Assembly (NCBI RefSeq): GCF_001297125.1
Contig: NZ_LHPC01000018.1
Span: 19,970-83,969 of the forward strand
Source: Pseudomonas sp. RIT-PI-q
Lineage (GTDB): Bacteria > Pseudomonadota > Gammaproteobacteria > Pseudomonadales > Pseudomonadaceae
Direction: 5' to 3'
DNA: 64,000 bases
Below the pieces are notes generated by a model. That model did no database searches, had not been told where the DNA came from, and saw only the letters and a list, made by a program, of their open reading frames with translations. A program made the position numbers and the translations under genes. Shown here piece by piece: positions 35,643-44,940 of this stretch. Each line of letters starts with the position of its first letter. Positions within the stretch are counted from its first letter, which is position 1.

Positions 35643-36902
35643 TTACACAGGAACGCTCTGGGACAATGCTGCCAGCGCACTGGCCATGCTTGGCGCCAGG
35701 GGCAGGCGCGGGATCAGGACCGCTTGCCAGGCGTGATAAAGGTCGGGTTTACCGGCCCAGATATCGGCACTCGGGCGGTTCTGCGGATCGAGTTCGTGGT
35801 GCCAGCTGCCATCGCATCGATCGATGAAATGCCTGTCACAGAATTCCCAGAACAGTCGATACCAGCGTTCGTATTGCGCATCGCCGGTGCGCTTGAGCAG
35901 AGCACTGGCGGCGGCGCTGGCTTCGCAGTGAGTCCAGTGCAAGCGATGGCGAACCACGGCGCGATTGTCCCAGTCGAGGGTGTAGACAATTCCCGGCGCA
36001 CCGTCGACGTTCCAGCCGTGACGGCAGTTGTGCTCGAAGAGTTTTTGCGCGTCGGTGGCGAGCCAGCCCGGTGTCAGCATCCCGGCCTGAACCCGCGCGG
36101 CTTCGAGGTGCAGCAACAACCGCGCCCATTCGAAACCGTGGCCCGGCGTGGTGCCGTAAGGGCGAAAACCGTCGGCCGGGTTGTCGTGGTTGTATTCGCG
36201 CAGGGGTTGCCAGTCGCGGTCGAAATGCTCGACCACAAGGTAATCGTTGGCAGCGGCGTGACCGTGAATGACCCGTTCGACAATGCGCTGAGCGCGGCAC
36301 AGCCAGCGGTTGTCGTCGGTGACATCGGCCAACGCGAGAAACGCTTCGGTGGCGTGCATGTTGCTGTTGGCGCCGCGATAGGCTTCTTCATCAGTCCAGT
36401 CGCGGTTGAAGGATTCGCGCATCGCGCCCTCCTCCTCGCTCCAGAAATGCCTGTCGATGATGTTGATCGCATCATTGAGCAAAGCCTGGGCGCCAGGCCG
36501 TTGCGCGACGACGGCGGAACTCGCGGCCAGGGCGACGAAGGCATGCAGGTAGGCCGCTTTGCCGGTGTTGTCGTCGCGATGCTGTGCGACCGCGAACCAG
36601 CCGCCGTGCTCGGCATCACGCAATGGCCCGCTGAGGGCCTGGACGCCGTGATCGACCAGTTCGGCAAAACCCGGCAAGCCCTGGATATGAGCCATGGAGA
36701 AGCTGTGGGTCATGCGCGCGGTGTTCATGGTTTCGGCTTGCGCGTTGGCCGGCAGGCGGCCTTGATCGTCGAGGTTGCCGAAACCTTCGGGGAGCTTTGA
36801 AGCCTTGGCAAATGCCAGCAGGCGCAAGCCTTCGGCGGAGAGCCACTGTTGGTGAGCGGGTGCGTTCAGCCAACTGCTGAAGGCCGGGTGGAAGGTGTCC
36901 AT
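35643..36902 (-). CDS. AGE-family epimerase/isomerase
   Basis: 419 residues, (alpha/alpha)6 barrel of the N-acylglucosamine 2-epimerase family. HWSWN-like segments of aldose isomerases are visible (RHFWSEEEGAMRESFN, GHGFEWARLLLHLE, HWTHCEASAAASALL), with the catalytic His pair expected at PGHGFEW and WHHELD. The combination is closest to mannose/mannosyl isomerases that turn mannose into fructose. It is the first gene upstream of gtsA on the same strand, so it may handle sugars brought by the same system. Leader has an A-rich Crc-like motif. Confidence 0.87.
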   Translation of the reverse strand: MDTFHPAFSSWLNAPAHQQWLSAEGLRLLAFAKASKLPEGFGNLDDQGRLPANAQAETMNTARMTHSFSMAHIQGLPGFAELVDHGVQALSGPLRDAEHGGWFAVAQHRDDNTGKAAYLHAFVALAASSAVVAQRPGAQALLNDAINIIDRHFWSEEEGAMRESFNRDWTDEEAYRGANSNMHATEAFLALADVTDDNRWLCRAQRIVERVIHGHAAANDYLVVEHFDRDWQPLREYNHDNPADGFRPYGTTPGHGFEWARLLLHLEAARVQAGMLTPGWLATDAQKLFEHNCRHGWNVDGAPGIVYTLDWDNRAVVRHRLHWTHCEASAAASALLKRTGDAQYERWYRLFWEFCDRHFIDRCDGSWHHELDPQNRPSADIWAGKPDLYHAWQAVLIPRLPLAPSMASALAALSQSVPV

Positions 36903-36910
36903 GGGGTGCC

Positions 36911-36922
36911 TTTTTTGTTGTT
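36911..36922 (-). promoter_or_regulatory. A-rich Crc/Hfq-type motif at the AGE epimerase start
   Basis: Minus strand AACAACAAAAAA precedes AAGGC of the ribosome-binding site, the same arrangement as at gtsA. Confidence 0.55.
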
Positions 36923-37034
36923 ATGACTGCGGGCAGTCTAAACAACGGGCGGTGGCGGGCTTGTAACGAAGGGGGCGAGTTATGTCACCAGACTGTGACA
37001 TTTTCCTTGGGGGATTTGTTGACTGATCCAGCCT

Positions 37035-37119
37035 CATCGCGGGCAAGCCCGCTCCCACAAGGTTTTGCACATAACTTGAAAACACAACTGATCCTGTGGG
37101 AGCGGGCTTGCCCGCGATG
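37035..37119. repeat. REPIN (GTGGGAGCGGGCTTGCCCGC family)
   Basis: Perfect inverted arms at 37035-37059 and 37095-37119 between the epimerase promoter region and the end of gtrS. Confidence 0.9.
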
Positions 37120-37137
37120 AACGATAACGCGGTCTTA

Positions 37138-38605
37138 TTAATCAACACTGCGCGGCAACTGCAACGTCACGCGCAACCCGCCTTCACGCAAATTCTGCAG
37201 GCTGACTTCACCCCCATGGCTATGGGCAATATTGCGCGCAATCCCCAACCCCAGCCCATAACCCTGCTGCTGCCCGGCCAACCGGAAGTGCGGTTCGAAC
37301 ACCTGCTCCATCCGCTGCTCCGGCACCCCCGGCCCTTCATCGTCCACATGCAGGATGAATGCGCTCTGATCGTCATCGATATGCAGATGGGCTTTCTGCC
37401 CATACTTCAAGGCGTTGTCGATCAGGTTGCCGATGCAACGCTTGAGCGCCAGCGGCTTACCTGGATACGCCGCCAACGCACGCCCCTGCTGCGTCACGCG
37501 GCCATTACCGTTGGGCGCCAGATACGGTTCCACCAGGCAATCGAGCACATGATTGAGGTCCACCGGCTCGATGTTTTCGTGGATGTCGGTGTCTTTCACA
37601 CATTGCAGCGCGCCTTTGACCAGCAGCTCCAATTCATCCAGATCACGCCCGAACTTGGCTTGCAGCTTTTCGTCTTCGAGCAATTCGACCCGCAGTCGCA
37701 GCCGGGTAATCGGCGTGCGCAGGTCATGGGAAATCGCACTGAACAACTGGCTGCGTTCAGTCAGGTAACGGCTGATGCGTTCGCGCATTGCGTTGAAGGC
37801 ACGGCCGACCTCGACCACTTCACTGCCACCGCCCTCGGCCACCGGTTCGACTTCGGCACCCAGGGACATATCGCGCGCCGCCCGTGCCAGGCGCTTGAGC
37901 GGGCGACTTTGCCAGTGCACCAGCAGGCCGATGAACAACAGCAAAAAGCCGCTGGTGAGCACGATGAACCAGACCTGCTGCGCCGGCAGTCCTTGCTCTT
38001 CAAGACTGGTGTAGGGCTCGGGCAACAAGGACGCGATGTACAACCATTCGCCCGGTGCCATCTGGATTTGCGTGACCAGCACCGGCGGGTTCACCGGGTC
38101 CCGGGCCAACGCGGAGGGCGCCCAGGAGCGCGGCAATTCCTCGAGTTTCCGTCCGCTGTTGAAGATTCGCCGGGCTTCGGGGCTGACGAAAGTCACCGCG
38201 ATATCGGCGTCATGGCCCAGGGGCTCACGCCGCACTTCGTCCACCGCCTTGAGCACCGCCGCTTTGCGCGGGGTGATCGGCAATACTTCCATGCCCAGGG
38301 GTTTGTCGTTGAGGGTTACCACAAATCGGGTGCCGCCCATGCTGCGCAGCTGGTCGAGTACCAGCGGCCTGAATGCGACCGGCAGCGAGCGGAAGTAACT
38401 GACGCTGGCGGTCACCGCAAGGGCAAGGCCGCGGGCGCTGGTGACCAGGCCTTCAGTTGGGTAGCGCGCAATTGCGGGACCCAGATCACGCCCGACGGCG
38501 CTGGGCGAACAGCACCGCCAGCAAGGGCGGCAGCAACATCCGCCCGAGCAGCGAACGCGGCACCGGGATGCGCGCAGCGAGTTTGCGCAAAAACTCAGTG
38601 GCCAT
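37138..38605 (-). pseudogene. gtrS: Glucose sensor histidine kinase GtrS/GltS, two apparent 1-nt deletions near the 5' end
   Basis: The long open part (37138-38415, GTG-initiated as it stands) encodes a periplasmic sensor remnant, a membrane helix (VWFIVLTSGFLLLFIGLLV), HAMP, the dimerisation box FSAISHDLRTPITRLRL with the phospho-His, and the ATPase domain with N-box NLIDNALKYG and G-box GYGLGLG. The natural start is the ATG at 38605, overlapping gltR by 11 nt, and encodes a first membrane helix (MLLPPLLAVLFAQ). That frame hits TGA at 38486-38488. Adding one base near 38501 and one near 38450 restores a continuous 489-residue kinase. Either a real frameshift pair or sequence errors in G-runs; see findings. 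Confidence 0.75.
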
Positions 38606-39326
38606 TGCTGGCAACCACATTGGCTGCCAGTTGATAGCCGCTGCCACGCACGGTGCGGATCAGTCGTGGCGGTTTTTCGGGGGCGCGCAGGGGTGGGGGC
38701 AGGCGACGGCCCGCCATGTCGACGAGGCGATCCAGCGGCATCAAGTCGCGGCCACGGGTGGCGTTGCCGATGGTGTCGCGGTCGAGGATTTCCTGGGGGT
38801 GATCGAGGAACAGTTTCAGCAGCGCGAAATCGGCGCCAGAGAGAATCACTTCTTCACCGTCAATGTGGAACAGCCGATGGCTGACCATGTCCAGGCGCCA
38901 GTCATCGAAGGCCAGCACTTCACTGCCGGAACGTTCCTGACCGAACTGCGCCCGGCGCAACAAGGCTTTGATGCGCGCCTGCAATTCACGGGGGCTGAAC
39001 GGTTTGCCGAGGTAATCGTCGGCGCCCAACTCCAGGCCAATAACGCGGTCGGCTTCGTCGGAGCTGGCGGTGAGCATGATGATCGGCACTTGCGCCTGAC
39101 GCGGATGCTGGCGAATCCAGCGGCACAGACTGAAACCGTCTTCGTCCGGCAGCATCACGTCGAGGATCACCAGGTCACTCGGCGCGTCGTTCATCGCCTG
39201 GCGAAAACCTGCGCCATCGGGCGTGGTACGGACCTGGAAACCGGCGCGGGTCAGGTAGGTGTCCAGCAACTCGCGTATCTCTTGATCGTCATCGACCAAC
39301 AAAATCGACTTGTTGACTGAGCTCAC
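38595..39326 (-). CDS. gltR: Response regulator GltR (OmpR family), unusual recognition helix
   Basis: 243 residues. Receiver domain 1-125 with the acidic pair DDD at 12-14, phospho-Asp56 (LVILDVMLP) and Lys108 (GKPFSP). Winged-helix DNA-binding domain ~137-238, wing RTVRGSGYQL. In P. aeruginosa and P. putida this regulator with GtrS controls glucose uptake genes including oprB and gts. Residues 205-216 read AGRRLPPPLRAP where the family has a helical VSRLRQRLRD-like stretch, so the recognition helix would be broken. Overlaps the gtrS start. A-rich AAATAACAAGG lies upstream of the start. Confidence 0.85.
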   Translation of the reverse strand: MSSVNKSILLVDDDQEIRELLDTYLTRAGFQVRTTPDGAGFRQAMNDAPSDLVILDVMLPDEDGFSLCRWIRQHPRQAQVPIIMLTASSDEADRVIGLELGADDYLGKPFSPRELQARIKALLRRAQFGQERSGSEVLAFDDWRLDMVSHRLFHIDGEEVILSGADFALLKLFLDHPQEILDRDTIGNATRGRDLMPLDRLVDMAGRRLPPPLRAPEKPPRLIRTVRGSGYQLAANVVASNGH

Positions 39327-39401
39327 AGGAAGGCGTCCTTGTTATTTGAATTGGGCGGATTATGCCTGATCGATCGCTATTCTATGTGTCTGTGCGGGCC
39401 T

Positions 39402-39469
39402 CTTCGCGGGCAAGCCTCGCTCCTACAAGGATTTCGGTAATCCTGTAGGAGCGAGGCTTGCCCGCGAAG
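39402..39469. repeat. REPIN (TTCGCGGGCAAGCCTCGCTC family)
   Basis: Perfect inverted arms of 25 bp or more between glk and gltR; it splits the edd-glk and gltR-gtrS gene pairs. Confidence 0.9.
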
Positions 39470-39483
39470 GGCGCGACGCGGTC

Positions 39484-40434
39484 TCAAGCCTGCTCCAGCG
39501 CCACCCCTGCGCCCATCAATCCGGAATACGGCGCCGTCACCAGCCACACCGGAATCCCCTTGAAGTAATCGCTCATGCAGCCCTTGTCGGCGAAGCACCG
39601 GGCAAAACCGCTTTCGATAAAGAAATCGGCAAACCGCGGAATCACCCCGCCCACAATGTACACGCCCCCGCGCCCACCGGTGGTCAGCACATTGTTACCG
39701 GCCACGCGCCCAAGCCAGCAGCAGAACTGTTCAAGCACTTCCAGGGCAATCGGATCGCCCGCCAGACCGGCAGCGGTAATCGCTTCGGGTGTTCCGAGAA
39801 CCGGCTCATGACCGCCGCCCGCGCAGATCGCCCGATAGCCGCGCGGCAAGCCGCTACCACTCAACGCGGTTTCAGCACTGACATGGCCAATCTCATTGAA
39901 GATGTGCTGCCACAGTTGAGTTTCCCGCGGACTGCTCAGCGGCAAATCGACGTGACCGCCCTCTCCCGGCAGCGCAGCGAAACGGCCCTCCCCAAGATCG
40001 AGCAAGGTGCCAACGCCAAGGCCAGTGCCCGGACCAATCACCACCGCTGGCCGCAACGGTTCCGGCGTGCCTTCGCAGACCACCCGAAACTCGCCCGGTT
40101 GCAAACGGGTCATGCCCAGCGCCATCGCCGAGAAGTCGTTGACCAACAGCAGTTGATCGACCTGCAAGGTCTGGCAAAACCCCTTGCGGCTGAGTCGCCA
40201 GTGATTGTTGGTGAACTTGAATTCATCGCCACTCACCGGGCCGGCCACCGACAGGCATACCGAACCGATGTCGCCGGGTTTCAGCCCCAAGCCGCTGAGG
40301 TAGACGCCAATGGCCTCCTCCGGACTGGTGTGATCTGCCGTCGCCAGCACCTGGACAGATTCCAGCTGCTGGTTTTTCCACAACGCGAAACGTGCGTTGG
40401 TCCCACCGATGTCACCGACCAAAGCCAGTTTCAA
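39484..40434 (-). CDS. glk: Glucokinase
   Basis: 316 residues. ATP-dependent glucose phosphorylation in the cytoplasm. ROK-unrelated bacterial glucokinase: phosphate-1 loop [12 protein letters not shown] at 8-19, [12 protein letters not shown] with the catalytic Asp, [10 protein letters not shown], and [11 protein letters not shown] sugar-binding Glu/His. Start codon overlaps the edd stop by 4 nt, so it is translated with edd and controlled by HexR at the edd promoter. Confidence 0.95.
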   Translation of the reverse strand: MKLALVGDIGGTNARFALWKNQQLESVQVLATADHTSPEEAIGVYLSGLGLKPGDIGSVCLSVAGPVSGDEFKFTNNHWRLSRKGFCQTLQVDQLLLVNDFSAMALGMTRLQPGEFRVVCEGTPEPLRPAVVIGPGTGLGVGTLLDLGEGRFAALPGEGGHVDLPLSSPRETQLWQHIFNEIGHVSAETALSGSGLPRGYRAICAGGGHEPVLGTPEAITAAGLAGDPIALEVLEQFCCWLGRVAGNNVLTTGGRGGVYIVGGVIPRFADFFIESGFARCFADKGCMSDYFKGIPVWLVTAPYSGLMGAGVALEQA

Positions 40435-42257
40435 TTAAGCGTCTCCAGGGCAGAAGTAAAGGCGCTGGCGCCCTGCTCTGCGGAGCTGAAGGCCATGCGC
40501 ATGAAACCAAACAGTTCGCGCCCGCTGCCGATGTTATTGGCCAACAGGCCCTTGGCCGGCGTGCGCGCTGCAAATTCTTCGGCGTCCACCTTAAGCTCCA
40601 AAGTGCCTTTGACGCCATCGACGCGGATGATATCGCCCTCTTGCACTCGCGCCAAAGCGCCGCCCACATACGCTTCTGGGCTGACGTGAATCGCCGCCGG
40701 GATTTTCCCCGAGGCGCCGGACATACGCCCGTCAGTCACCAGCGCCACCTTGAAGCCGCGATCCTGCAGCACGCCGAGGAACGGCGTCATTTTGTGCAGC
40801 TCCGGCATGCCGTTGGAACGCGGGCCCTGGAAGCGCATCACCGCGACAAAATCCTTCTCCAGCAAACCGGCCTTGAACGCGTCGGCCAAATCCTGCTGAT
40901 CCTGGAACACCATGGCCGGGGCTTCGACGATCTGGTTTTCCAAAGCGACGGCTGAAACTTTCATCACACCGCGACCGAGGTTGCCTTCCATCACGCGCAA
41001 ACCGCCCTCTGGCGAAAATGCCCGGGCGACCGGACGCAGGATGGTTTCGTCGAGGCTTTCGATCGGGCCTTCGCGCCAGACCAGTTCGCCGTTTTCAAGG
41101 AATGGTTCCATCGTGTAGCGGCTCAAGCCGTGGCCAAGCACGGTGTTGACGTTTTCGTGGAGCAGACCGGCTTCCAGCAACTCGCGGATCAGGAACGACA
41201 TGCCGCCCGCCGCCTGGAAGTGGTTGATGTCGGCCTTGCCGTTCGGGTAGACGTGGCTCAGGGTCGGCACCACCTCGGAGAGGTCGGCCATGTCCTGCCA
41301 GGTCAACTGGATACCCGCGGCCATGGCGATGGCCGGCATGTGCAGGGTGTGGTTGGTCGAGCCACCGGTGGCGTGCAGCGCCACGATGGAGTTGACCAGC
41401 GAGCGCTCGTCGACGATTTCGCCGATCGGCATGAAGTCGCCGCTCTGCTTGGTCAGGCGCGTCACCTGATGCGCCGCTTCGCGGGTCAAGGCATCGCGCA
41501 ATGGCGTGTTCGGGTTGACGAAAGAGGCACCCGGCAAGTGCAGGCCCACGACCTCCATCAGCAACTGGTTAGTGTTGGCGGTGCCGTAAAAAGTGCAGGT
41601 GCCAGGGCTGTGGTAGGACTTCATTTCCGATTCGAGCAGCTCTTCGCGGCTGGCCTTGCCTTCGGCGTAGCGCTGGCGCACATCGGCTTTCTGCTTGTTG
41701 GAAATGCCCGAGACCATCGGCCCACCCGGCACAAAGATGGTCGGCAGATGACCGAAACGCAACGCACCCATCATCAGGCCCGGCACGATCTTGTCGCAGA
41801 TGCCGAGCATCAGCGCGCCGTCGAACATGTTGTGGGACAACGCCACGGCGGTGGACAGCGCGATCACTTCACGGCTTGGCAGGCTCAGTTCCATGCCCGG
41901 CTCGCCTTGGGTCACGCCATCGCACATGGCCGGGGTGCCGCCGGCGAACTGGCCGACGGAGCCGATTTCACGCAGGGCTTTTTTGATCTGTTCAGGAAAG
42001 ACTTCGTACGGCTGATGCGCCGAGAGCATGTCGTTATATGACGAAACAATCGCAATGTTGGCGGAGTTCATCATCCGCAGACTGTTCTTGTCGTCGGTGC
42101 CGCAGCCGGCCACGCCATGGGCGAAGTTGGCGCATTGCAGCTTGCCGCGCATCGGACCGTCGCTGGCTGCACCGCGAATCAGTGCAAGGTAAGCCTCACG
42201 CGTGGCGCGGCTGCGGGCGATAAGCCGTTCGGTGACCTCAAGGACGCGGGGATGCAT
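40431..42257 (-). CDS. edd: Phosphogluconate dehydratase
   Basis: 608 residues, normal for Edd. Converts 6-phosphogluconate to KDPG using a [4Fe-4S] cluster; cluster cysteines lie in [28 protein letters not shown] and [10 protein letters not shown]. First gene of edd-glk. Divergent from gap with 220 nt between, a region carrying two TTGT-N7-ACAA palindromes that match the known HexR operator. Confidence 0.96.
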   Translation of the reverse strand: MHPRVLEVTERLIARSRATREAYLALIRGAASDGPMRGKLQCANFAHGVAGCGTDDKNSLRMMNSANIAIVSSYNDMLSAHQPYEVFPEQIKKALREIGSVGQFAGGTPAMCDGVTQGEPGMELSLPSREVIALSTAVALSHNMFDGALMLGICDKIVPGLMMGALRFGHLPTIFVPGGPMVSGISNKQKADVRQRYAEGKASREELLESEMKSYHSPGTCTFYGTANTNQLLMEVVGLHLPGASFVNPNTPLRDALTREAAHQVTRLTKQSGDFMPIGEIVDERSLVNSIVALHATGGSTNHTLHMPAIAMAAGIQLTWQDMADLSEVVPTLSHVYPNGKADINHFQAAGGMSFLIRELLEAGLLHENVNTVLGHGLSRYTMEPFLENGELVWREGPIESLDETILRPVARAFSPEGGLRVMEGNLGRGVMKVSAVALENQIVEAPAMVFQDQQDLADAFKAGLLEKDFVAVMRFQGPRSNGMPELHKMTPFLGVLQDRGFKVALVTDGRMSGASGKIPAAIHVSPEAYVGGALARVQEGDIIRVDGVKGTLELKVDAEEFAARTPAKGLLANNIGSGRELFGFMRMAFSSAEQGASAFTSALETLN

Positions 42258-42377
42258 GTGTAGAACTCCAGGCTAACGGATGTGGCGACCTGATTGTCTA
42301 TGCTGATCAAGAGCCGGTGTCGATGGGATGACAGACGGTTTTCTTGATCGGTCGGACCAGTTGATTCAGGTCACTAG

Positions 42378-42392
42378 TTGTAGATTGAACAA
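42378..42392. promoter_or_regulatory. HexR operator, edd side
   Basis: TTGT-N7-ACAA at 42378-42381 and 42389-42392 exactly fits the HexR consensus described for P. putida edd and gap. 120 nt upstream of the edd ATG. Confidence 0.7.
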
Positions 42393-42439
42393 AATATTGC
42401 CATTAAAAAGGCTTGTTTTCTATTTTTTTGCGAATAATC

Positions 42440-42454
42440 TTGTAATTCCAACAA
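42440..42454. promoter_or_regulatory. HexR operator, gap side
   Basis: A second TTGT-N7-ACAA (42440-42443, 42451-42454) 23 nt before the gap ATG, overlapping an ACAACAAAAC stretch that could also serve Hfq/Crc. Confidence 0.7.
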
Positions 42455-42477
42455 CAAAACGACGGCGGCCCAGTTAA

Positions 42478-43479
42478 ATGACTCTTCGAATCGCAATCAA
42501 TGGTTTTGGCCGAATTGGCCGTAACGTCCTGCGGGCACTGTATACCCAAGGCTATCGCCAGGATCTGCAGATCGTCGCCATCAACGACCTGGGCGACAGC
42601 TCGATCAACGCTCATCTGCTCAAGTACGACACCGTTCACGGCACGTTCGACGCCGATGTCCAGCACGATCAGGAAAGCCTGACCGTCAACGGCGACCGTA
42701 TATCGGTCAGCGCCATTCGCAACCCGGCCGACCTGCCCTGGGCCGCAGAAAAAATTGATGTCGTGTTCGAATGCACCGGTTTGTTCACCGACCGGGCCAA
42801 AGCCGCCGCGCATATTACGGCCGGCGCGCGCAAAGTGATCATCTCGGCCCCGGCCAAAGGTGCCGACGCCACTGTGGTTTATGGGGTGAACCACGACATC
42901 CTGCGCCAGTCGCACCAGATTATTTCCAACGCATCGTGCACCACCAACTGCCTGGCCCCGGTGGCTCAGGTGCTGCACCGCGAGCTGGGCATCGAAAGCG
43001 GTTTGATGACCACTATCCACGCCTACACCAACGATCAGAACCTGACCGACGTCTACCACACCGACCCGTACCGCGCCCGTTCGGCGACCCAGAACATGAT
43101 CCCGAGCAAGACCGGCGCCGCTGAAGCCGTCGGCTTGGTGCTGCCGGAACTGGCGGGCAAACTGACCGGCATGGCGGTGCGTGTTCCGGTGATCAACGTG
43201 TCGCTGGTGGACCTGACCGTGCAGCTCAAGCGCGAAGCGTCGGCCGATGAAGTAAATGCACTGCTCAAAGAAGCCAGCCAGCATTCGAAGATTCTTGGCT
43301 ACAACACCTTGCCGTTGGTCTCCAGCGACTTTAACCATAACCCACTGTCGTCGATCTTCGATGCCAACCACACCAAATCCAGCGGCAAGCTGCTCAAGGT
43401 ACTGGCCTGGTACGACAACGAATGGGGCTTCTCCAACCGCATGCTCGATAACTGCCTGGCGCTGTGCAACGCGGAATAA
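42478..43479 (+). CDS. gap: Glyceraldehyde-3-phosphate dehydrogenase, type I
   Basis: 333 residues. NAD-binding [14 protein letters not shown] at 7-20, catalytic Cys154 in [12 protein letters not shown], and the C-terminal [17 protein letters not shown] motif (WYDNEWGFS). It oxidises the glyceraldehyde-3-phosphate made by Eda. Divergent from edd and co-regulated by HexR (gap-1 of P. putida). Its ribosome-binding site is weak (GGCGG at a distance). Confidence 0.95.
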   Translation: MTLRIAINGFGRIGRNVLRALYTQGYRQDLQIVAINDLGDSSINAHLLKYDTVHGTFDADVQHDQESLTVNGDRISVSAIRNPADLPWAAEKIDVVFECTGLFTDRAKAAAHITAGARKVIISAPAKGADATVVYGVNHDILRQSHQIISNASCTTNCLAPVAQVLHRELGIESGLMTTIHAYTNDQNLTDVYHTDPYRARSATQNMIPSKTGAAEAVGLVLPELAGKLTGMAVRVPVINVSLVDLTVQLKREASADEVNALLKEASQHSKILGYNTLPLVSSDFNHNPLSSIFDANHTKSSGKLLKVLAWYDNEWGFSNRMLDNCLALCNAE

Positions 43480-43495
43480 GCAGCACTTCCCACTT

Positions 43496-43600
43496 CTTGT
43501 AGGAGCGAGCTTGCTCGCGAAGGATGCAAGGGCCCCGCGCTCACTCAGGCGACCCTTGTCATCGTTAACGACCTTCGCGAGCAAGCTCGCTCCTACAAAG
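43496..43600. repeat. REPIN (GAGCGAGCTTGCTCGCGAAGG family)
   Basis: Perfect inverted arms of about 28 bp (43496-43523 and 43572-43600 region) with a 48-nt spacer, between gap and mgsA. Confidence 0.9.
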
Positions 43601-43627
43601 TGCGCGCCATTTCAGGAGCAGTCACCG

Positions 43628-44092
43628 ATGATCGGTATCAGCTTTACCCAAAAAACCATCGCGGCGCGCAAGCGTATCGCCCTGGTGGCCCATGACCACT
43701 GCAAGGTGTTTTTGCTGGACTGGGCTGAGCGACAAAAAGACAAACTCGCGCAACACGAACTGGTCGCCACCGGCACCACCGGGCTGCTGTTGCAACAACG
43801 CCTGGATCTGCCGGTGGAAAGCATGATCAGCGGCCCACTCGGCGGCGACCAACAACTCGGCGCGCGAATCGCCGAGCAGCGGGTCGACATGCTGGTGTTC
43901 TTCTGGGACCCGTTCGAACCACAGCCCCACGACCCGGACATCAAGGCATTGCTGCGGGTCGCGGCGGTGTGGAACATCCCGGTGGCGTGCAACGAATGCA
44001 GCGCCGACTACTTGCTCAGCAGTCCGTTGATGGAACAGGCGCATCAACACCGCATTCCGGATTACGCGACCTATCTGTCGGGACGGGGTTAG
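43628..44092 (+). CDS. mgsA: Methylglyoxal synthase
   Basis: 154 residues from the ATG at 43628 with AGGAG at 9 nt. Converts dihydroxyacetone phosphate to methylglyoxal, an overflow bypass when phosphorylated sugars accumulate. ALVAHDHCK (His22), TGTTGLLL phosphate site, SGPLGGDQQ with catalytic Asp74, and FFWDP with Asp94 are intact. Placement after gap ties it to triose-phosphate control. The longer frame back to 43256 is an out-of-frame shadow of gap. Confidence 0.93.
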   Translation: MIGISFTQKTIAARKRIALVAHDHCKVFLLDWAERQKDKLAQHELVATGTTGLLLQQRLDLPVESMISGPLGGDQQLGARIAEQRVDMLVFFWDPFEPQPHDPDIKALLRVAAVWNIPVACNECSADYLLSSPLMEQAHQHRIPDYATYLSGRG

Positions 44093-44097
44093 TACGA

Positions 44098-44940
44098 TCA
44101 GGGTTTGACCTCGGGGAGTCGCTCGTCGCGCAGGCGCTCAAAATGAGCCTGCGCGTGTTCTTCAGGCCTCGGATTCCAGTTTTTGATACCGGGCGTGTGC
44201 ATCTCCCGCAAGCGCTCGACCACCAGAAAATGCAGCTGCTCCGGCGTCTGCCATCCCCATCGCTGTGCCAGGTCGAGTTGTTCTGTCAGCCAGGCTCTTG
44301 GCGACAGGTCTTCCGGCAATCGGGCAAGGTCCTCACTGTGCTCTGCCAACAGGTACTGACCCACATTGGCCAACAGGATCGCTCGTTCCTGGTCGACCGG
44401 CGTCGGGATATCCAGCCATTGCGCAGAGTCGGGAACCGGGTATTCGCCCGGTGCCGGATTCTGCGCTGCCATCCAGTGCTCACCCTGCCAGTAACAGGCA
44501 CCGATGACCGGTCCCAGATATTCGGGATACGCCGACTCAGGAAGATGGGCCAGTGCTCGCGCCAACACCCGATTGTCGTGGAAACGGTACAGCGCCTGTT
44601 GCGGTCGTTTCCCGACAAACAGACGTTCGCGCCAATGTTTCACCAGTATTCCGATTGAGTGATTGTCGATGCTCGCCAGCCACCCCCAATCCAGGGACGA
44701 CCCTTCGAACAACTCATTGAGCGATGACGGATTCAGACTATCGATTAAAAAAACAAACGGGCCGCCCACGGCCAGCGCGGCGACGGCGGTCTCCCTGTAG
44801 ACGCTGCGATAGCATTCAGGTGTCAGCTGGTGCAACAACGCCTGATGAATCCGCGGCGCCGCCTTCGAATCAAGAATCAAACACAGACTACGACCCAGTT
44901 GTGATTGCTGCGCCATCCACTGAACAGGCAAGTTACTCAT
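44098..44940 (-). CDS. DUF4123 T6SS adaptor/chaperone (Tap-like)
   Basis: 280 residues from the ATG at 44940, overlapping the vgrG stop as ATGA and with AAGGA upstream. DUF4123 covers ~15-135: LCLILDSKAAPRIHQALL, PFVFLIDSLNP and GILVKHW follow the family pattern, with a charged C-terminal extension. DUF4123 proteins load specific effectors onto a VgrG tip. No effector gene follows it (the next gene is mgsA), so it probably serves the lipase encoded upstream of vgrG or an effector elsewhere. Confidence 0.85.
   Translation of the reverse strand: MSNLPVQWMAQQSQLGRSLCLILDSKAAPRIHQALLHQLTPECYRSVYRETAVAALAVGGPFVFLIDSLNPSSLNELFEGSSLDWGWLASIDNHSIGILVKHWRERLFVGKRPQQALYRFHDNRVLARALAHLPESAYPEYLGPVIGACYWQGEHWMAAQNPAPGEYPVPDSAQWLDIPTPVDQERAILLANVGQYLLAEHSEDLARLPEDLSPRAWLTEQLDLAQRWGWQTPEQLHFLVVERLREMHTPGIKNWNPRPEEHAQAHFERLRDERLPEVKP

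Noticed and set aside
37096..38634. 512-codon plus-strand frame over gtrS
   Set aside because: Antisense of the kinase; the kinase motifs on the minus strand are unambiguous.
43256..43627. 5' extension of the mgsA frame
   Set aside because: It overlaps gap out of frame and then a REPIN; AGGAG precedes the ATG at 43628.
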